Shown here: positions 56,239 through 64,000 of the stretch, in pieces
Layout of the letters: each line of letters starts with the position of its first letter
Numbering within the stretch: position 1 is the first letter of the stretch
Assembly: GCA_938041955.1 (NCBI GenBank)
Contig: CALISD010000005.1
Coordinates: 1 to 64,000 of the forward strand
DNA from: an uncultured Granulosicoccaceae bacterium
GTDB lineage: Bacteria; Pseudomonadota; Gammaproteobacteria; Granulosicoccales; Granulosicoccaceae
Direction of reading: 5' to 3'
DNA length: 64,000 nt
The notes under the pieces: model-generated
The model's database searches: none
Seen by the model: only the letters and a program-made list of their open reading frames with translations
Told to the model about the DNA's origin: nothing
Made by a program: the position numbers and the translations under genes

Positions 56239-57249
56239 CTACTGCCACATTGGCTTGATTCCCACTGCATCGTACAGTTCAGCCATAAAGGGCTGACTTA
56301 ATGCTCGTGCTCTGGTGGCGCCCTGCTCTAGTACTTCTCCGATCAACTTCGGCTGACTCATCAGCTCGTTGTACTTATCTCGCGGTTCGGCGAGTATTTC
56401 ATTTAAGTGCTCAAACAAATGCTGCTTCATATCACCCCAGCCGATTCCTTCAGCATAGCGCGCAGACACGGCTTCTATTTGCTCTGGCGTGGCAAACGAA
56501 CTGTAAATTTCAAACAAGGTGTTGCCAGCAGTGTCTTTTGGCTCACCCGGCTCCAAAGAGTTGGTTTTAATTTTCATAATCAGCTTGCGGAATTTTTTCT
56601 CTGGTGCGAACAGAGGAATGGTGTTGTTGTAGCTCTTGCTCATTTTCCGACCATCAAGCCCGGACAACAATGCGGTTGAAGCATCAACCTGCGCCTCTGG
56701 AAGCACAAAATGCTCACCATAGTGATGGTTGAAGCGTTGCGCCATGTCACGCGCCATCTCAATATGCTGCACCTGATCTTTGCCGACCGGCACCTTGTGG
56801 GCTTTGAACATCAGGATGTCTGCAGCCATCAGCACCGGATAGCTGAACAAGCCCAAGGTGATACCTTTGTCTGGATCTTTCGCATTCGACTCTTCGTTCT
56901 CTTGCACCACCGCCTTGTAGGCGTGCGCGCGATTCAGTAGCCCTTTTGACGCCTGACACGACAACAACCACGCCAATGCAGGAATCTCAGGGATGTCGGA
57001 CTGACAATAAAACACGGCCCGGTCAGTATCCAGCCCAAGCGCCAACCACGCGGCTGCGATTTCCATTCGCGATTGCCGAACTTCCTCTGGCGAAATGCCT
57101 TTTATCAAGGCATGAAGATCGGCCAGGAAATAGAAATGCTCTGTGCCTGATTTGTGACTCGCTTCAATCGCGGGCCGAATCGCACCGGCATAGTTACCCA
57201 GGTGTGGCGTTCCTGTGGTGGTGATTCCAGTTAGGTAAACCTGATTCAT
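56239..57249 (-). CDS. trpS: Tryptophan-tRNA ligase (TrpRS)
   Basis: A 336-residue class-I synthetase that charges tRNA-Trp. The HIGH-equivalent TPHLGNY (14-20) and KMSKS motif in GRKMSKSYNN (about 196-205) are present, with CQSDIPEIPALAW and GKDQVQHIEMARD substrate-site blocks. Length fits type-I bacterial TrpRS. ATG 57249 is the natural start. It diverges from the exopolysaccharide operon with a 466-bp gap. Confidence 0.96.
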   Translation of the reverse strand: MNQVYLTGITTTGTPHLGNYAGAIRPAIEASHKSGTEHFYFLADLHALIKGISPEEVRQSRMEIAAAWLALGLDTDRAVFYCQSDIPEIPALAWLLSCQASKGLLNRAHAYKAVVQENEESNAKDPDKGITLGLFSYPVLMAADILMFKAHKVPVGKDQVQHIEMARDMAQRFNHHYGEHFVLPEAQVDASTALLSGLDGRKMSKSYNNTIPLFAPEKKFRKLIMKIKTNSLEPGEPKDTAGNTLFEIYSSFATPEQIEAVSARYAEGIGWGDMKQHLFEHLNEILAEPRDKYNELMSQPKLIGEVLEQGATRARALSQPFMAELYDAVGIKPMWQ

Positions 57250-57492
57250 CCAGGCAAAAATCTCGTCTATTTCCGGCCGAATTACCGGAGCTACATGTTA
57301 CCAGCTGTCCACGCAAATAACGTTAAAAGACAACGCTATAGCTTGTTTTATTATTACGAATTCTACATTTCTCAGCAGCTAAGATCGGTCACTACAGCAA
57401 ATCAGTACTGAAACGTTGAATTTGCAGTAAAAAAATAAAAAGCCGTTTCAATTATTGTCCTCTGTCGACGTGCCGATACAGACAGGAACGGG

Positions 57493-57520
57493 TTTGAGTT
57501 CTAAGTGCTTGCTCTATAAT
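57493..57520 (+). promoter_or_regulatory. Candidate sigma-70 promoter of the glycan operon
   Basis: TTTGAG (57493-57498) and TATAAT (57515-57520) are spaced 16 bases. The -10 is perfect, the -35 weak. It would give a leader of about 190 bases before ATG 57716. Confidence 0.45.
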
Positions 57521-57646
57521 CGATCCATCGAGTTGCAACATTGTGGCCATGGCGCATGCCACGCGTACAGCTGACTGACCAGGAATGTCAGATGATGCGT
57601 CACCGGATCGATTAATTAACTTGACAAGACAACTTAACGACAGAAG

Positions 57647-57674
57647 TTGGCAAACGAGTTGCGCTGTTTGCCAA
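57647..57674 (+). promoter_or_regulatory. Sigma-54-like -24/-12 element overlapping a perfect inverted repeat
   Basis: TTGGCAAACGAGTTGC (57647-57662) has GG and GC spaced by 10 bases, matching the TGGCAC-N5-TTGC sigma-54 pattern except the last base of the -24 box. The -24 half, TTGGCAAAC (57647-57655), is repeated inverted as GTTTGCCAA (57666-57674) with a 10-base gap. Transcription would begin near 57674 and leave about a 40-base leader. Alternatively the palindrome is a repressor or activator site or leader hairpin. Confidence 0.5.
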
Positions 57675-57715
57675 TTGCCCGACTTTAAAGCTCAGGATGT
57701 CCGGACTGTCTGTAA

Positions 57716-58930
57716 ATGAATAACAAACGACGCATCGATAAGATTCGAAGGGATAGCGACCTTAAAGTAGCGATCATTCACGACTGGCTGCCTTTGGTTG
57801 GTGGCGCTGAACGTGTGCTCGAACAGCTGCTTGAAATCTACCCTCAGGCAGATATTTACACCCTGTTTGATTTCGTCTCACGCAAAGACGCCCCGTTTCT
57901 CGAAAACAAGAAGGTCACCACCAGCTTTTTGCAAAAATTTCCCAAAGTCAAAAAGTATTACAGAAACTTACTGCCGTTTTTCCCGTACGCGATCGAACAA
58001 TTTGATCTGCGCCAATATGAACTAATCCTGTCCTCCAGCTCGGCTGTTGCCAAAGGTGTTATCTCGTCTCCCGACCAGACCCACGTTTGCTACTGCCACT
58101 CGCCAATGCGATATGCATGGGATCTGCAGGCGCACTACCTGAAGCACACCGGCCTGAGTTCTGGCGTACGCTCGACTTTCATTCGCTACGTGTTATACAA
58201 GCTGCGCATCTGGGATGTGGTTTCGTCTAACCGTGTCGATTCGTTTATTGCCAACTCCTCGTACATTGCCGAGAGAATAAGAAAAACTTACCGGCGCGAA
58301 TCTACCGTAATCAACCCACCGGTCAATATCTCCCGCTTCCAGTTGGAGAGCAACAAGGAAGAATACTACTTTGCTGCCTCGCGTCAGGTGCCCTACAAAA
58401 GGATTGATCTGATTGTCGAGGCTTTCAAGCAAATGCCGGATAAAAAACTGATTGTCATTGGTGATGGCCCGGAGCATAAAAAAATCAAAGCACTGGCAGG
58501 CCCGAATGTGGAAATCCTCGGGTACCAACCCGATGCAGTGATGGTTGACTACATGCGCCGAGCTAAAGCCTTCATTTTTGCAGCACAGGAAGATTTCGGA
58601 ATTCTGCCAGTTGAGGCACAGGCTTGCGGCACACCAGTGATTGCCTATGGAAGAGGTGGCGCCAGGGAAACTGTACTCGACAAGCGTACCGGTTTGCTTT
58701 TTGATGAGCAAACTGTTCCATCGCTGTTAGGTGCTATTGAAAGGTTCGAACGACTACAAGACAAGTTCAACTCAGCAGACATCCGGCGGCATGCCTCGAC
58801 CTTTTCTAATGAGAGATTCCGCAAAGATATAAAGCACTTTATCGATCAAAAATTAAACGAGAGAGAAAGGAATAAGTTCAGGCCACCGGCACTGGACGGC
58901 GCAGAAAACATACCGAATCTGCCTCGTTAG
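57716..58930 (+). CDS. Family 4 glycosyltransferase (exopolysaccharide)
   Basis: A 404-residue cytoplasmic GT-B glycosyltransferase. The N-terminal half begins VAIIHDWLPLVGGAERVLEQLLEIYP (about 19-45), the acceptor-side glycine motif. The C-terminal half has SRQVPYKRIDLIVEAF and the donor-binding EDFGILPVEAQACGTPVIAYG with its conserved Glu pair. ATG 57716 follows a sigma-54/70 promoter region. It is the first gene of the glycan operon. The sugar it adds is unknown. Confidence 0.9.
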   Translation: MNNKRRIDKIRRDSDLKVAIIHDWLPLVGGAERVLEQLLEIYPQADIYTLFDFVSRKDAPFLENKKVTTSFLQKFPKVKKYYRNLLPFFPYAIEQFDLRQYELILSSSSAVAKGVISSPDQTHVCYCHSPMRYAWDLQAHYLKHTGLSSGVRSTFIRYVLYKLRIWDVVSSNRVDSFIANSSYIAERIRKTYRRESTVINPPVNISRFQLESNKEEYYFAASRQVPYKRIDLIVEAFKQMPDKKLIVIGDGPEHKKIKALAGPNVEILGYQPDAVMVDYMRRAKAFIFAAQEDFGILPVEAQACGTPVIAYGRGGARETVLDKRTGLLFDEQTVPSLLGAIERFERLQDKFNSADIRRHASTFSNERFRKDIKHFIDQKLNERERNKFRPPALDGAENIPNLPR

Positions 58931-59058
58931 TAAATATCTGAGCAAGGCTGTACGCGGCTTAGTAAACTCAACCCCATCCAGACGTAGTATTCTAATGCGA
59001 GATCACGACCATCCTTAAGGCACTCGGAGCAACCTTTACAGGTGCACTGGTTACGCTG

Positions 59059-60462
59059 GTGTGCCACTTCTTTACCCTCATGTTTCTTGCTCGCGTTCTG
59101 GAACAAGAAACTATGGGTTTGTATTTCATCGCGCTCATGGTGGTCTTTTTGCTAAAGATCATCAGCGACATGGGGGTTGATCTCGCCTTTGTTAAACAGT
59201 ATCCGGAAGCAACCTCCAAAGGCCAAAGCAGCCTGCTACGAAGCGCATTTGGCATAAGAATACTTTCTTGTACATTTTTCTCGATAATGTATTTGCTGGT
59301 AGAGCGCTCGGGCAAAGTGTCGTTTATCAATGACATTGCACACGTCACCACGCTAACCCTCTTAATGTACTGGATGCATAGCTTTCGTGAGCTCATCCTG
59401 CGATTACTTCAAGCCGAGAAAATATTTACCGTATATGCCGGCGTGCAGGTGCTGGCCGCGATATTAAAGGCTGTGCTAGTGATGGCACTGCTGCTGTTTA
59501 ATGATGTGACTGTCAATATGGTACTGATGGTTGAGGCTTTTGCTTTCGCAGCATCCATCTGCTACGCAAGCGTTCGTATAAAAGACAAGTTGTTTGACGC
59601 TTTGCACGCAAAATTTATCGGCGGAGCTGAGTTGATACGCTTCGGGTATCCCCTCTATCTAAACGCCATACTGAATCTAGGCAACGAAAAAGTATCGCAA
59701 TACATCGTTGCAGGTTTCGGCGGGCCGATCACCATGGCGTTTTTCGGCATCGCAGAGCGACTATCTGATGCAGGCACCCGTCTGTTTGAATCGTTCGCAA
59801 ACGTCTACTACCCATCTCAAACCAGTCACTTCGCAAACAATGAAAAACAACTGGCCAGCAATATGGCTATGCGTTCAATGATGTGGGTGAGCTTTGTTAT
59901 TGCAAGTGCTATTGTCGGATTTACCATTCTGCGGGAGCCGGTAATTATAATATTTTTTACCGAAAAATATCTTTCGGCCGCTAATGCTGCAGCGATGTTC
60001 TTCGGGGTTCTGCTATTTCGTTCAACCCAAACTTTAATGGGTTACTTCGGTGTCGCCGCGGGTTTAAAGTTTTTGCCTGTTAGGGTAAGTACTGTTTCGA
60101 GCGTAGTTAACGTCGTGATGTGCTTTATCATGTTTAAAATGTATGGCTATCAAGGTGCTATTGCAGCGCTACTGGTAACGCAAATTTTAATGAATGCTCT
60201 GTATTACTTTTGGCTCCGCAAGGCAGGCTTTCCTTTAAACATTCAACCCGTGATCACTATCTGTAGCGTATGTGTCATAGCAGTCTCTCTGACCTACATG
60301 CTCGAAAATCATTTTTTTATTAGCTTGTTTTTGTTCCCACTATTTGTGGCGGCCTGCTTATGGGCACTTGCTGAACTTAGACATGATCTATTCGATTTCT
60401 GCCGCAATGCCACGACATTTGCACAGAAGAGATTCTCCGGTGCCCCCACAAAAAAGGCCTAA
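59059..60462 (+). CDS. Wzx-type flippase/oligosaccharide translocase
   Basis: A membrane protein of about 467 residues and 12-14 helices (for example residues about 12-32 and 95-115), of the polysaccharide-biosynthesis exporter family, moving lipid-linked oligosaccharides. RFGYPLYLNAILNLGNEKVSQYIVA-like and the ERLSDAGTRLFESFANVYYPS loop are typical. The frame upstream of GTG 59059 stays open to a stop at 58993 and encodes more flippase-like sequence (LKALGATFTGALV), but no standard ATG/GTG/TTG lies there. A start at a rare ATC or a one-base error would restore the first helix. Confidence 0.85.
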   Translation: MCHFFTLMFLARVLEQETMGLYFIALMVVFLLKIISDMGVDLAFVKQYPEATSKGQSSLLRSAFGIRILSCTFFSIMYLLVERSGKVSFINDIAHVTTLTLLMYWMHSFRELILRLLQAEKIFTVYAGVQVLAAILKAVLVMALLLFNDVTVNMVLMVEAFAFAASICYASVRIKDKLFDALHAKFIGGAELIRFGYPLYLNAILNLGNEKVSQYIVAGFGGPITMAFFGIAERLSDAGTRLFESFANVYYPSQTSHFANNEKQLASNMAMRSMMWVSFVIASAIVGFTILREPVIIIFFTEKYLSAANAAAMFFGVLLFRSTQTLMGYFGVAAGLKFLPVRVSTVSSVVNVVMCFIMFKMYGYQGAIAALLVTQILMNALYYFWLRKAGFPLNIQPVITICSVCVIAVSLTYMLENHFFISLFLFPLFVAACLWALAELRHDLFDFCRNATTFAQKRFSGAPTKKA

Positions 60463-60478
60463 CGGCTGTTAGAATGCA

Positions 60479-61699
60479 ATGAAGATACTATTCCTGACAC
60501 CTTATGTGCCGTACCCGCTAAACAATGGTGGGCTAATACGAGTACATCATCTACTGGTGAATCTGGCTACCAGGCATCAGGTCACAGCAGTGTGCATGGA
60601 ACCTGATAAAAAGGAGCAAGCCGCAGGAATTGATGTCATAGAAAAGCGCGGCATAGAAATCAAAACCGTGCCGGTTGCGTTCAATCAGAAGAAAAGGTTC
60701 AAAAGAATTTACCAGCTGTTGTCACTGGTTTCATCCAAACCCTATCAGTTCAATCAGTATCACTCCAAAGCAATGCAACAGATGATCGATGAGCAATTGG
60801 CCACCGGGGATTATGACCTACTGATGGTAGAGTTTTCACAAATGGGATACTACTCATTCGATACCAATATCCCCCGATTTGTCGATCAGCATAATGTTGA
60901 ATATGAAATTATGCATCGCACTTACGAAACCGAAAAAAACCCGTTAAGAAAGCTACTTGCCTACAGTGAATGGAAAAAATACTACCATCAGGAAATAGAT
61001 AATTGCAGTAAATTTACCGCCTGCTTAACCACATCAAAAAGGGATGCAGAAATACTGCAGGATCGGTCAACAGGTATGCAGTGCCATGTAATACCTAATG
61101 GCGTGGACAGTGATTTTTTCCAATCAAACAACACTGCAGTTGATCCAAATATGGTGCTATTTACCGGCACCATTAGCTACTACCCGAATACTGAAGGTGT
61201 GCTTTGGTTTCATAAAACTATCTGGCCTTTGATCAAAAGTAAAAACCCGGCAGCCACTTTCTGCATCGCAGGAAAATCACCACCAGCGGAAGTTCGGAAG
61301 CTCGCAGAGAATGACCAGTCGATCACCGTGACCGGTATGGTTGATGATATGCGTGATTACTATAACAAGGCGGCTGTGGTTGTGGTGCCTCTACGTGTAG
61401 GCGGTGGAACTCGGCTGAAGATTCTTGAAGGCATGGCCATGGCTAAGGCTATCATTTCAACTTCAGTTGGCGCTGAAGGCATAGAACACAGCAACGGTGA
61501 AAATATTCTACTACGCGACACACCTGAAGAGTTCAGTGATGCTGTGCTATCTGTGATGGCTGATAAGCGCCAGCGGCAATCACTTGAAGCAGGCGGCAGA
61601 GCACTTGTGGAAGCAAAATACGACTGGCGCGCTGTGTGCGACAAACTATCAGATGTATTTGAGGCCGCCAACCCGGTATCGAGGAAAAAAGCCAGCTAA
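60479..61699 (+). CDS. Family 4 glycosyltransferase (WsaF/PssF-like)
   Basis: A 406-residue GT-B glycosyltransferase. It begins ILFLTPYVPYPLNNGGLIR (about 3-21), the N-terminal glycine-rich acceptor loop, and has FTGTISYYPNTEGVLWF in the donor half, then VPLRVGGGTRLKILEGMAMAKAI with the conserved Glu. It starts ATG 60479, 16 bp after the flippase stop, and is cotranscribed. It ends tail to tail with the minus-strand GT2 gene only 4 bp away. Confidence 0.9.
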   Translation: MKILFLTPYVPYPLNNGGLIRVHHLLVNLATRHQVTAVCMEPDKKEQAAGIDVIEKRGIEIKTVPVAFNQKKRFKRIYQLLSLVSSKPYQFNQYHSKAMQQMIDEQLATGDYDLLMVEFSQMGYYSFDTNIPRFVDQHNVEYEIMHRTYETEKNPLRKLLAYSEWKKYYHQEIDNCSKFTACLTTSKRDAEILQDRSTGMQCHVIPNGVDSDFFQSNNTAVDPNMVLFTGTISYYPNTEGVLWFHKTIWPLIKSKNPAATFCIAGKSPPAEVRKLAENDQSITVTGMVDDMRDYYNKAAVVVVPLRVGGGTRLKILEGMAMAKAIISTSVGAEGIEHSNGENILLRDTPEEFSDAVLSVMADKRQRQSLEAGGRALVEAKYDWRAVCDKLSDVFEAANPVSRKKAS

Positions 61700-61703
61700 T
61701 TCA

Positions 61704-62612
61704 CTACTTGTTGCCGTAAAGCTCAACAGTGTTTCTATTACCCGCTATCGCTGTTTTAAGCTTCTCTACATTGCGCACAAAAAGCAGATACCAACGCACG
61801 TATCGCTTCTTGCCCAATGGAATGTGCAGTAAGGTCAGTACACCATAACCTGCGATTTGCGCGAGCACAAAAAGTCCGGTCTTGATATAGGCAATCCCAC
61901 TTTGCTTGGACCAAAGATAGCTGTGGTGGGTTTGGCCAATTCGGATATTCTGTTTTCTAATATAGTCAAGATTTAAACGATCAGTTTCAACTGTCTCTTC
62001 AACCACGGCGTGCGCATCATAGACATATCTTCCACCGGCTTTATATATACGGTGAAAAAAATCGGTATCTTCACCACCTGATTTGCCAAAAAACGGATCA
62101 AATCGAAAACCCTTCTCTTTCACCCAGTGTGCTTTCAATAATGCATTAGAGGTGGCTCCTTTCTTCTGACTTGAGCCATGTGCGTGGGAGTCCTTACCGA
62201 ACAGATCACCTGCCACAATCCATTCAGGAGCAGAGTCAGGGTAGTGCACGATCACTTTTCCGAATACCCCATCCACCTCATGCTTCTCAAGGGTTGTTAT
62301 CATCCTGGAAAGCCACTGATTATCACTCGCCCATTCATCATCATCGATAAACGCCAGTAAATCTCCGTTAGCATTTTCCATTGTGCTATTGCGCACTTCC
62401 GCAAGATTTCTGATGCTATTGGCGAAGTACCTTACTGGTACATCTTGCGATTGATATTTTTCGCATACTGCTCGACCAGACTCTTCCACATCATTGTCCA
62501 CCACCACAACTTCCAGCGTAAAACCTTGCGGCAGATCCTGAGCAACAATGCTTTTTAGTGTCTTCTCCAGAGTGGCTCTTTTATATGTACACATGCAAAT
62601 CGAAACAAGCAT
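61704..62612 (-). CDS. Family 2 glycosyltransferase
   Basis: A 302-residue GT-A glycosyltransferase. Residues 1-12 include VSICMCTYKR, then VVVVDNDVEESGR, the metal-binding FIDDDEWASDNQWL (Asp-x-Asp type) near 91-104, and the FGKSGGEDTDFFHRIYKAGG acceptor loop with ED near 172. It has a hydrophobic C-terminal stretch (about 250-275), probably membrane-associated. The neighbouring PssE gene ends 4 bp upstream, so it is cotranscribed with the PssD/E pair. Confidence 0.9.
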   Translation of the reverse strand: MLVSICMCTYKRATLEKTLKSIVAQDLPQGFTLEVVVVDNDVEESGRAVCEKYQSQDVPVRYFANSIRNLAEVRNSTMENANGDLLAFIDDDEWASDNQWLSRMITTLEKHEVDGVFGKVIVHYPDSAPEWIVAGDLFGKDSHAHGSSQKKGATSNALLKAHWVKEKGFRFDPFFGKSGGEDTDFFHRIYKAGGRYVYDAHAVVEETVETDRLNLDYIRKQNIRIGQTHHSYLWSKQSGIAYIKTGLFVLAQIAGYGVLTLLHIPLGKKRYVRWYLLFVRNVEKLKTAIAGNRNTVELYGNK

Positions 62613-62616
62613 TGCG

Positions 62617-63117
62617 CTATCCTGTCAGCTTAAGGTTGACGATACGGGCAAGCTCATAGTTGGTGATATCTACAGGCTCTGACAGCACGTTATCTTTCAA
62701 TATTTGGTGATAGTCTAACGATGGAAACTCATCGTTTGGAAATACCACATGCATTCTCGAGTTTTTAAGCTCAGCTGCAATCTGCAATTGATGATCATCT
62801 GAAAACTCTTTGTGTTCAGCTACCCTGGGCACAAAGATCACACGCTTACGATATTTAAGCATTAGATTCAGGCTGCCAATACCACAATGACTAATTACAA
62901 GCGCACTGCGCCGGACTAAGTCTTCCATATCCGTACGCGGTATCAGCGTTTCAACAACACCCGACGCTGGCGGTTGATCTGCCGTACAGGAACCTGTCTG
63001 CACAAACCAATCACAGCGTGAGTCGTTATACAGTGGATCGTTTTTTATGTAATTGTAGAGGCGGGTGAAGGGGTAATCATTGGTACCCATTGTCACCAAG
63101 ATCAAAGGCTTGACCAT
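62617..63117 (-). CDS. PssE/Alg13-like glycosyltransferase subunit
   Basis: A 166-residue C-terminal catalytic-type subunit of a two-part GT28 glycosyltransferase. ATG 63117 starts MVKPLILVTMGTNDYPF; VISHCGIGSLNLMLKYRKRVIFVPR is the donor-binding block (GIGS near 80). It works with the PssD subunit, whose gene overlaps it by about 41 bp upstream. It would be the donor half of the two-part enzyme. Confidence 0.85.
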   Translation of the reverse strand: MVKPLILVTMGTNDYPFTRLYNYIKNDPLYNDSRCDWFVQTGSCTADQPPASGVVETLIPRTDMEDLVRRSALVISHCGIGSLNLMLKYRKRVIFVPRVAEHKEFSDDHQLQIAAELKNSRMHVVFPNDEFPSLDYHQILKDNVLSEPVDITNYELARIVNLKLTG

Positions 63118-63556
63118 GGTATTCGGCTCCACTGTACTTGTTAGCTGTTCCCTGCCACTGGCAAAGAAAGGAATCATAGAGACCTAGTTTTTGTATCAGT
63201 TTACCGGAATTTGATAGCTCGGTAACTCGTGACATAGTATCCAGGTATACAAAACGCGTGCGCGTTAGTTTGGCAAGTAGAGCGAACGGTAAACAAATCG
63301 GTCCGCCCGTACTGAACATAGCCTGAGGTCTTTCTTTTAAAAGTATACGTGCCGCGCTAAAAACATTCACAGCGTGAATCAACATATTGCTCTGGGTATC
63401 ACGGATGGTATGTATGCGAGCAAAGCGACTGCCTTCAAGCATGTTCTTATTAGTCACTAACACGAGCTCAAGCTCAACGGTACTAGTGGCACACATCGCC
63501 TGGGTTAAATGCCCTCCAGATGAGGCAACCACAAGAATCAGGGGTTTTCGTTTCAT
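63077..63556 (-). CDS. PssD/Alg14-like glycosyltransferase subunit
   Basis: A 159-residue membrane-associated partner of PssE. It has ILVVASSGGHLTQAM (6-20), an Alg14-type phosphate/glycine loop, and STGGPICLPFALLAKL near 83. Its 3' end overlaps the PssE start, indicating translational coupling. Together they would add a sugar to a lipid-linked intermediate, as Alg13/Alg14 do. Confidence 0.88.
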   Translation of the reverse strand: MKRKPLILVVASSGGHLTQAMCATSTVELELVLVTNKNMLEGSRFARIHTIRDTQSNMLIHAVNVFSAARILLKERPQAMFSTGGPICLPFALLAKLTRTRFVYLDTMSRVTELSNSGKLIQKLGLYDSFLCQWQGTANKYSGAEYHGQAFDLGDNGYQ

Positions 63557-63602
63557 ACTTCCATCTCACCGCGATGTTCTCACGATTAGCCGCCTTTTCC
63601 GC

Positions 63603-64000
63603 TTAACTATTTCTAGCATACGCGTTGGTAGGCAATTTGCTCGGATCTGGTTCATCTGCTACAGGAATCGCGCCAAACCTCACTTTGAAGTTTGGTTTAT
63701 GTGCATGCGAGTAGAGTATGTTCATTATGCCAATGATCATCAGCACCCAAACGAAATGCAGCCCGTGAACGAATGAGGTCTCCAGGCAGTTGTGCAACAT
63801 AGCGTAGGCGATCATTCCGGAGGACAACGGATCAGCCGAGTTTTTAGTGATTGAAAGAAAAGTCCACAATCCTAACAGCCAGAAAACAGTCGCAAAGACA
63901 CCCATTTCCAACACCAGATCAATAAAGCCACTGTGTGCCGTGTGGAGCAATTGATAATAGGAATATTTAATGTCCAACGCCTCTGGAATGGCACCGACAC
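63603..64000 (-). CDS. O-antigen ligase/polymerase (Wzy_C) family protein, partial
   Basis: The C-terminal part (about 132 residues seen) of a multi-helix membrane protein. HTAHSGFIDLVLEMGVF is the Wzy_C-like loop with the conserved His; helices at about 30-48 and 80-98 of the seen part follow. The 5' end continues beyond the window edge, since the reading frame remains open to base 64000. It would polymerise or ligate the glycan repeat. Confidence 0.82.
   Translation of the reverse strand, partial: VGAIPEALDIKYSYYQLLHTAHSGFIDLVLEMGVFATVFWLLGLWTFLSITKNSADPLSSGMIAYAMLHNCLETSFVHGLHFVWVLMIIGIMNILYSHAHKPNFKVRFGAIPVADEPDPSKLPTNAYARNS

Larger units (their letters stand above)
57250..57715. promoter_or_regulatory. 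trpS/exopolysaccharide intergenic control region
   Basis: A 466-bp gap carries the likely promoters of trpS (minus) and the glycan operon (plus). Visible are a sigma-70-like TTTGAG-N16-TATAAT element (57493-57520) and a sigma-54-like element inside a perfect inverted repeat (57647-57674). The rest is A+T-rich with no other recognised site. Confidence 0.5.

Overview
The window looks like chromosome from a free-living, probably marine Gammaproteobacterium. The strongest lineage clue is the gene order dsbA, cytochrome c4 and engB (52.4-54.6 kb), which is typical of that class. Outer-membrane OmpA proteins, an RND efflux pair, a lipoprotein-rich exportome and an rhombosortase-type tail and a JDVT-CTERM-like tail fit this. 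Genus cannot be set from the sequence; an affiliation near Granulosicoccus/Arenicella-like lineages is only a guess. No CRISPR array, rRNA operon, intact IS element or prophage is seen.

Left edge (0-2.7 kb): a degraded zone. It holds an 11-residue-repeat protein gene cut by an in-frame stop, a 35-bp fossil of the 3' end of a tRNA-Arg gene, a tyrosine-integrase pseudogene read in three successive frames, an A+T-rich FkbM-type methyltransferase gene, and the intact tRNA-Arg(UCG). Intact tRNA, cargo, integrase remains and displaced tRNA 3' end are in the order expected for a decayed integrative element.

2.8-24.5 kb: metabolic and envelope genes. A short-chain dehydrogenase and a fumarylacetoacetase-fold hydrolase form a probable operon matching the last two steps of the non-phosphorylated L-fucose/deoxy-sugar-acid route, with a divergent GMC oxidoreductase. 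Next come an RND efflux adaptor and permease, a DadA-like oxidoreductase, small lipoproteins, argG, gltA, an exported protein with a GlyGly-CTERM-like tail, an aldose-1-epimerase relative, a membrane Ser/Thr kinase with a small Ig-like membrane protein downstream, and a TerC-family protein.

24.6-45 kb: a 1538-residue lipoprotein with a deacetylase-like region and many beta-domain repeats, an MFS transporter, a ComEA-like helix-hairpin-helix protein with a histone-H1-like tail, recQ, the DUF1800/DUF1501 pair followed by a DUF2059-like protein, an Atm1-type ABC exporter, an aquaporin with an unusual Arg/Tyr/acidic tail, a TIM-barrel isomerase, truC, and a calcium-binding thrombospondin-3 repeat protein with a JDVT-CTERM-like tail.

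45-57.3 kb: two OmpA-domain proteins (one with BON-like repeats followed by a coiled-coil membrane protein), a divergent XdhC-like protein, an LprI-like exported protein, the dsbA/cytochrome c4/engB block, a membrane protein with a long Arg/Asp-rich segment, and trpS.

57.7-64 kb: an exopolysaccharide locus. Two family-4 glycosyltransferases and a Wzx-type flippase on the plus strand meet, tail to tail, a family-2 glycosyltransferase, a PssE/PssD (Alg13/Alg14-like) pair and the end of an O-antigen ligase/polymerase gene that leaves the window. The plus-strand operon is preceded by a good sigma-54-like -24/-12 element lying within a perfect 9-bp inverted repeat. I found no single clearly new system; the best leads are this promoter, the kinase/Ig-like pair, the multidomain lipoprotein and the two C-terminal sorting-tail proteins.
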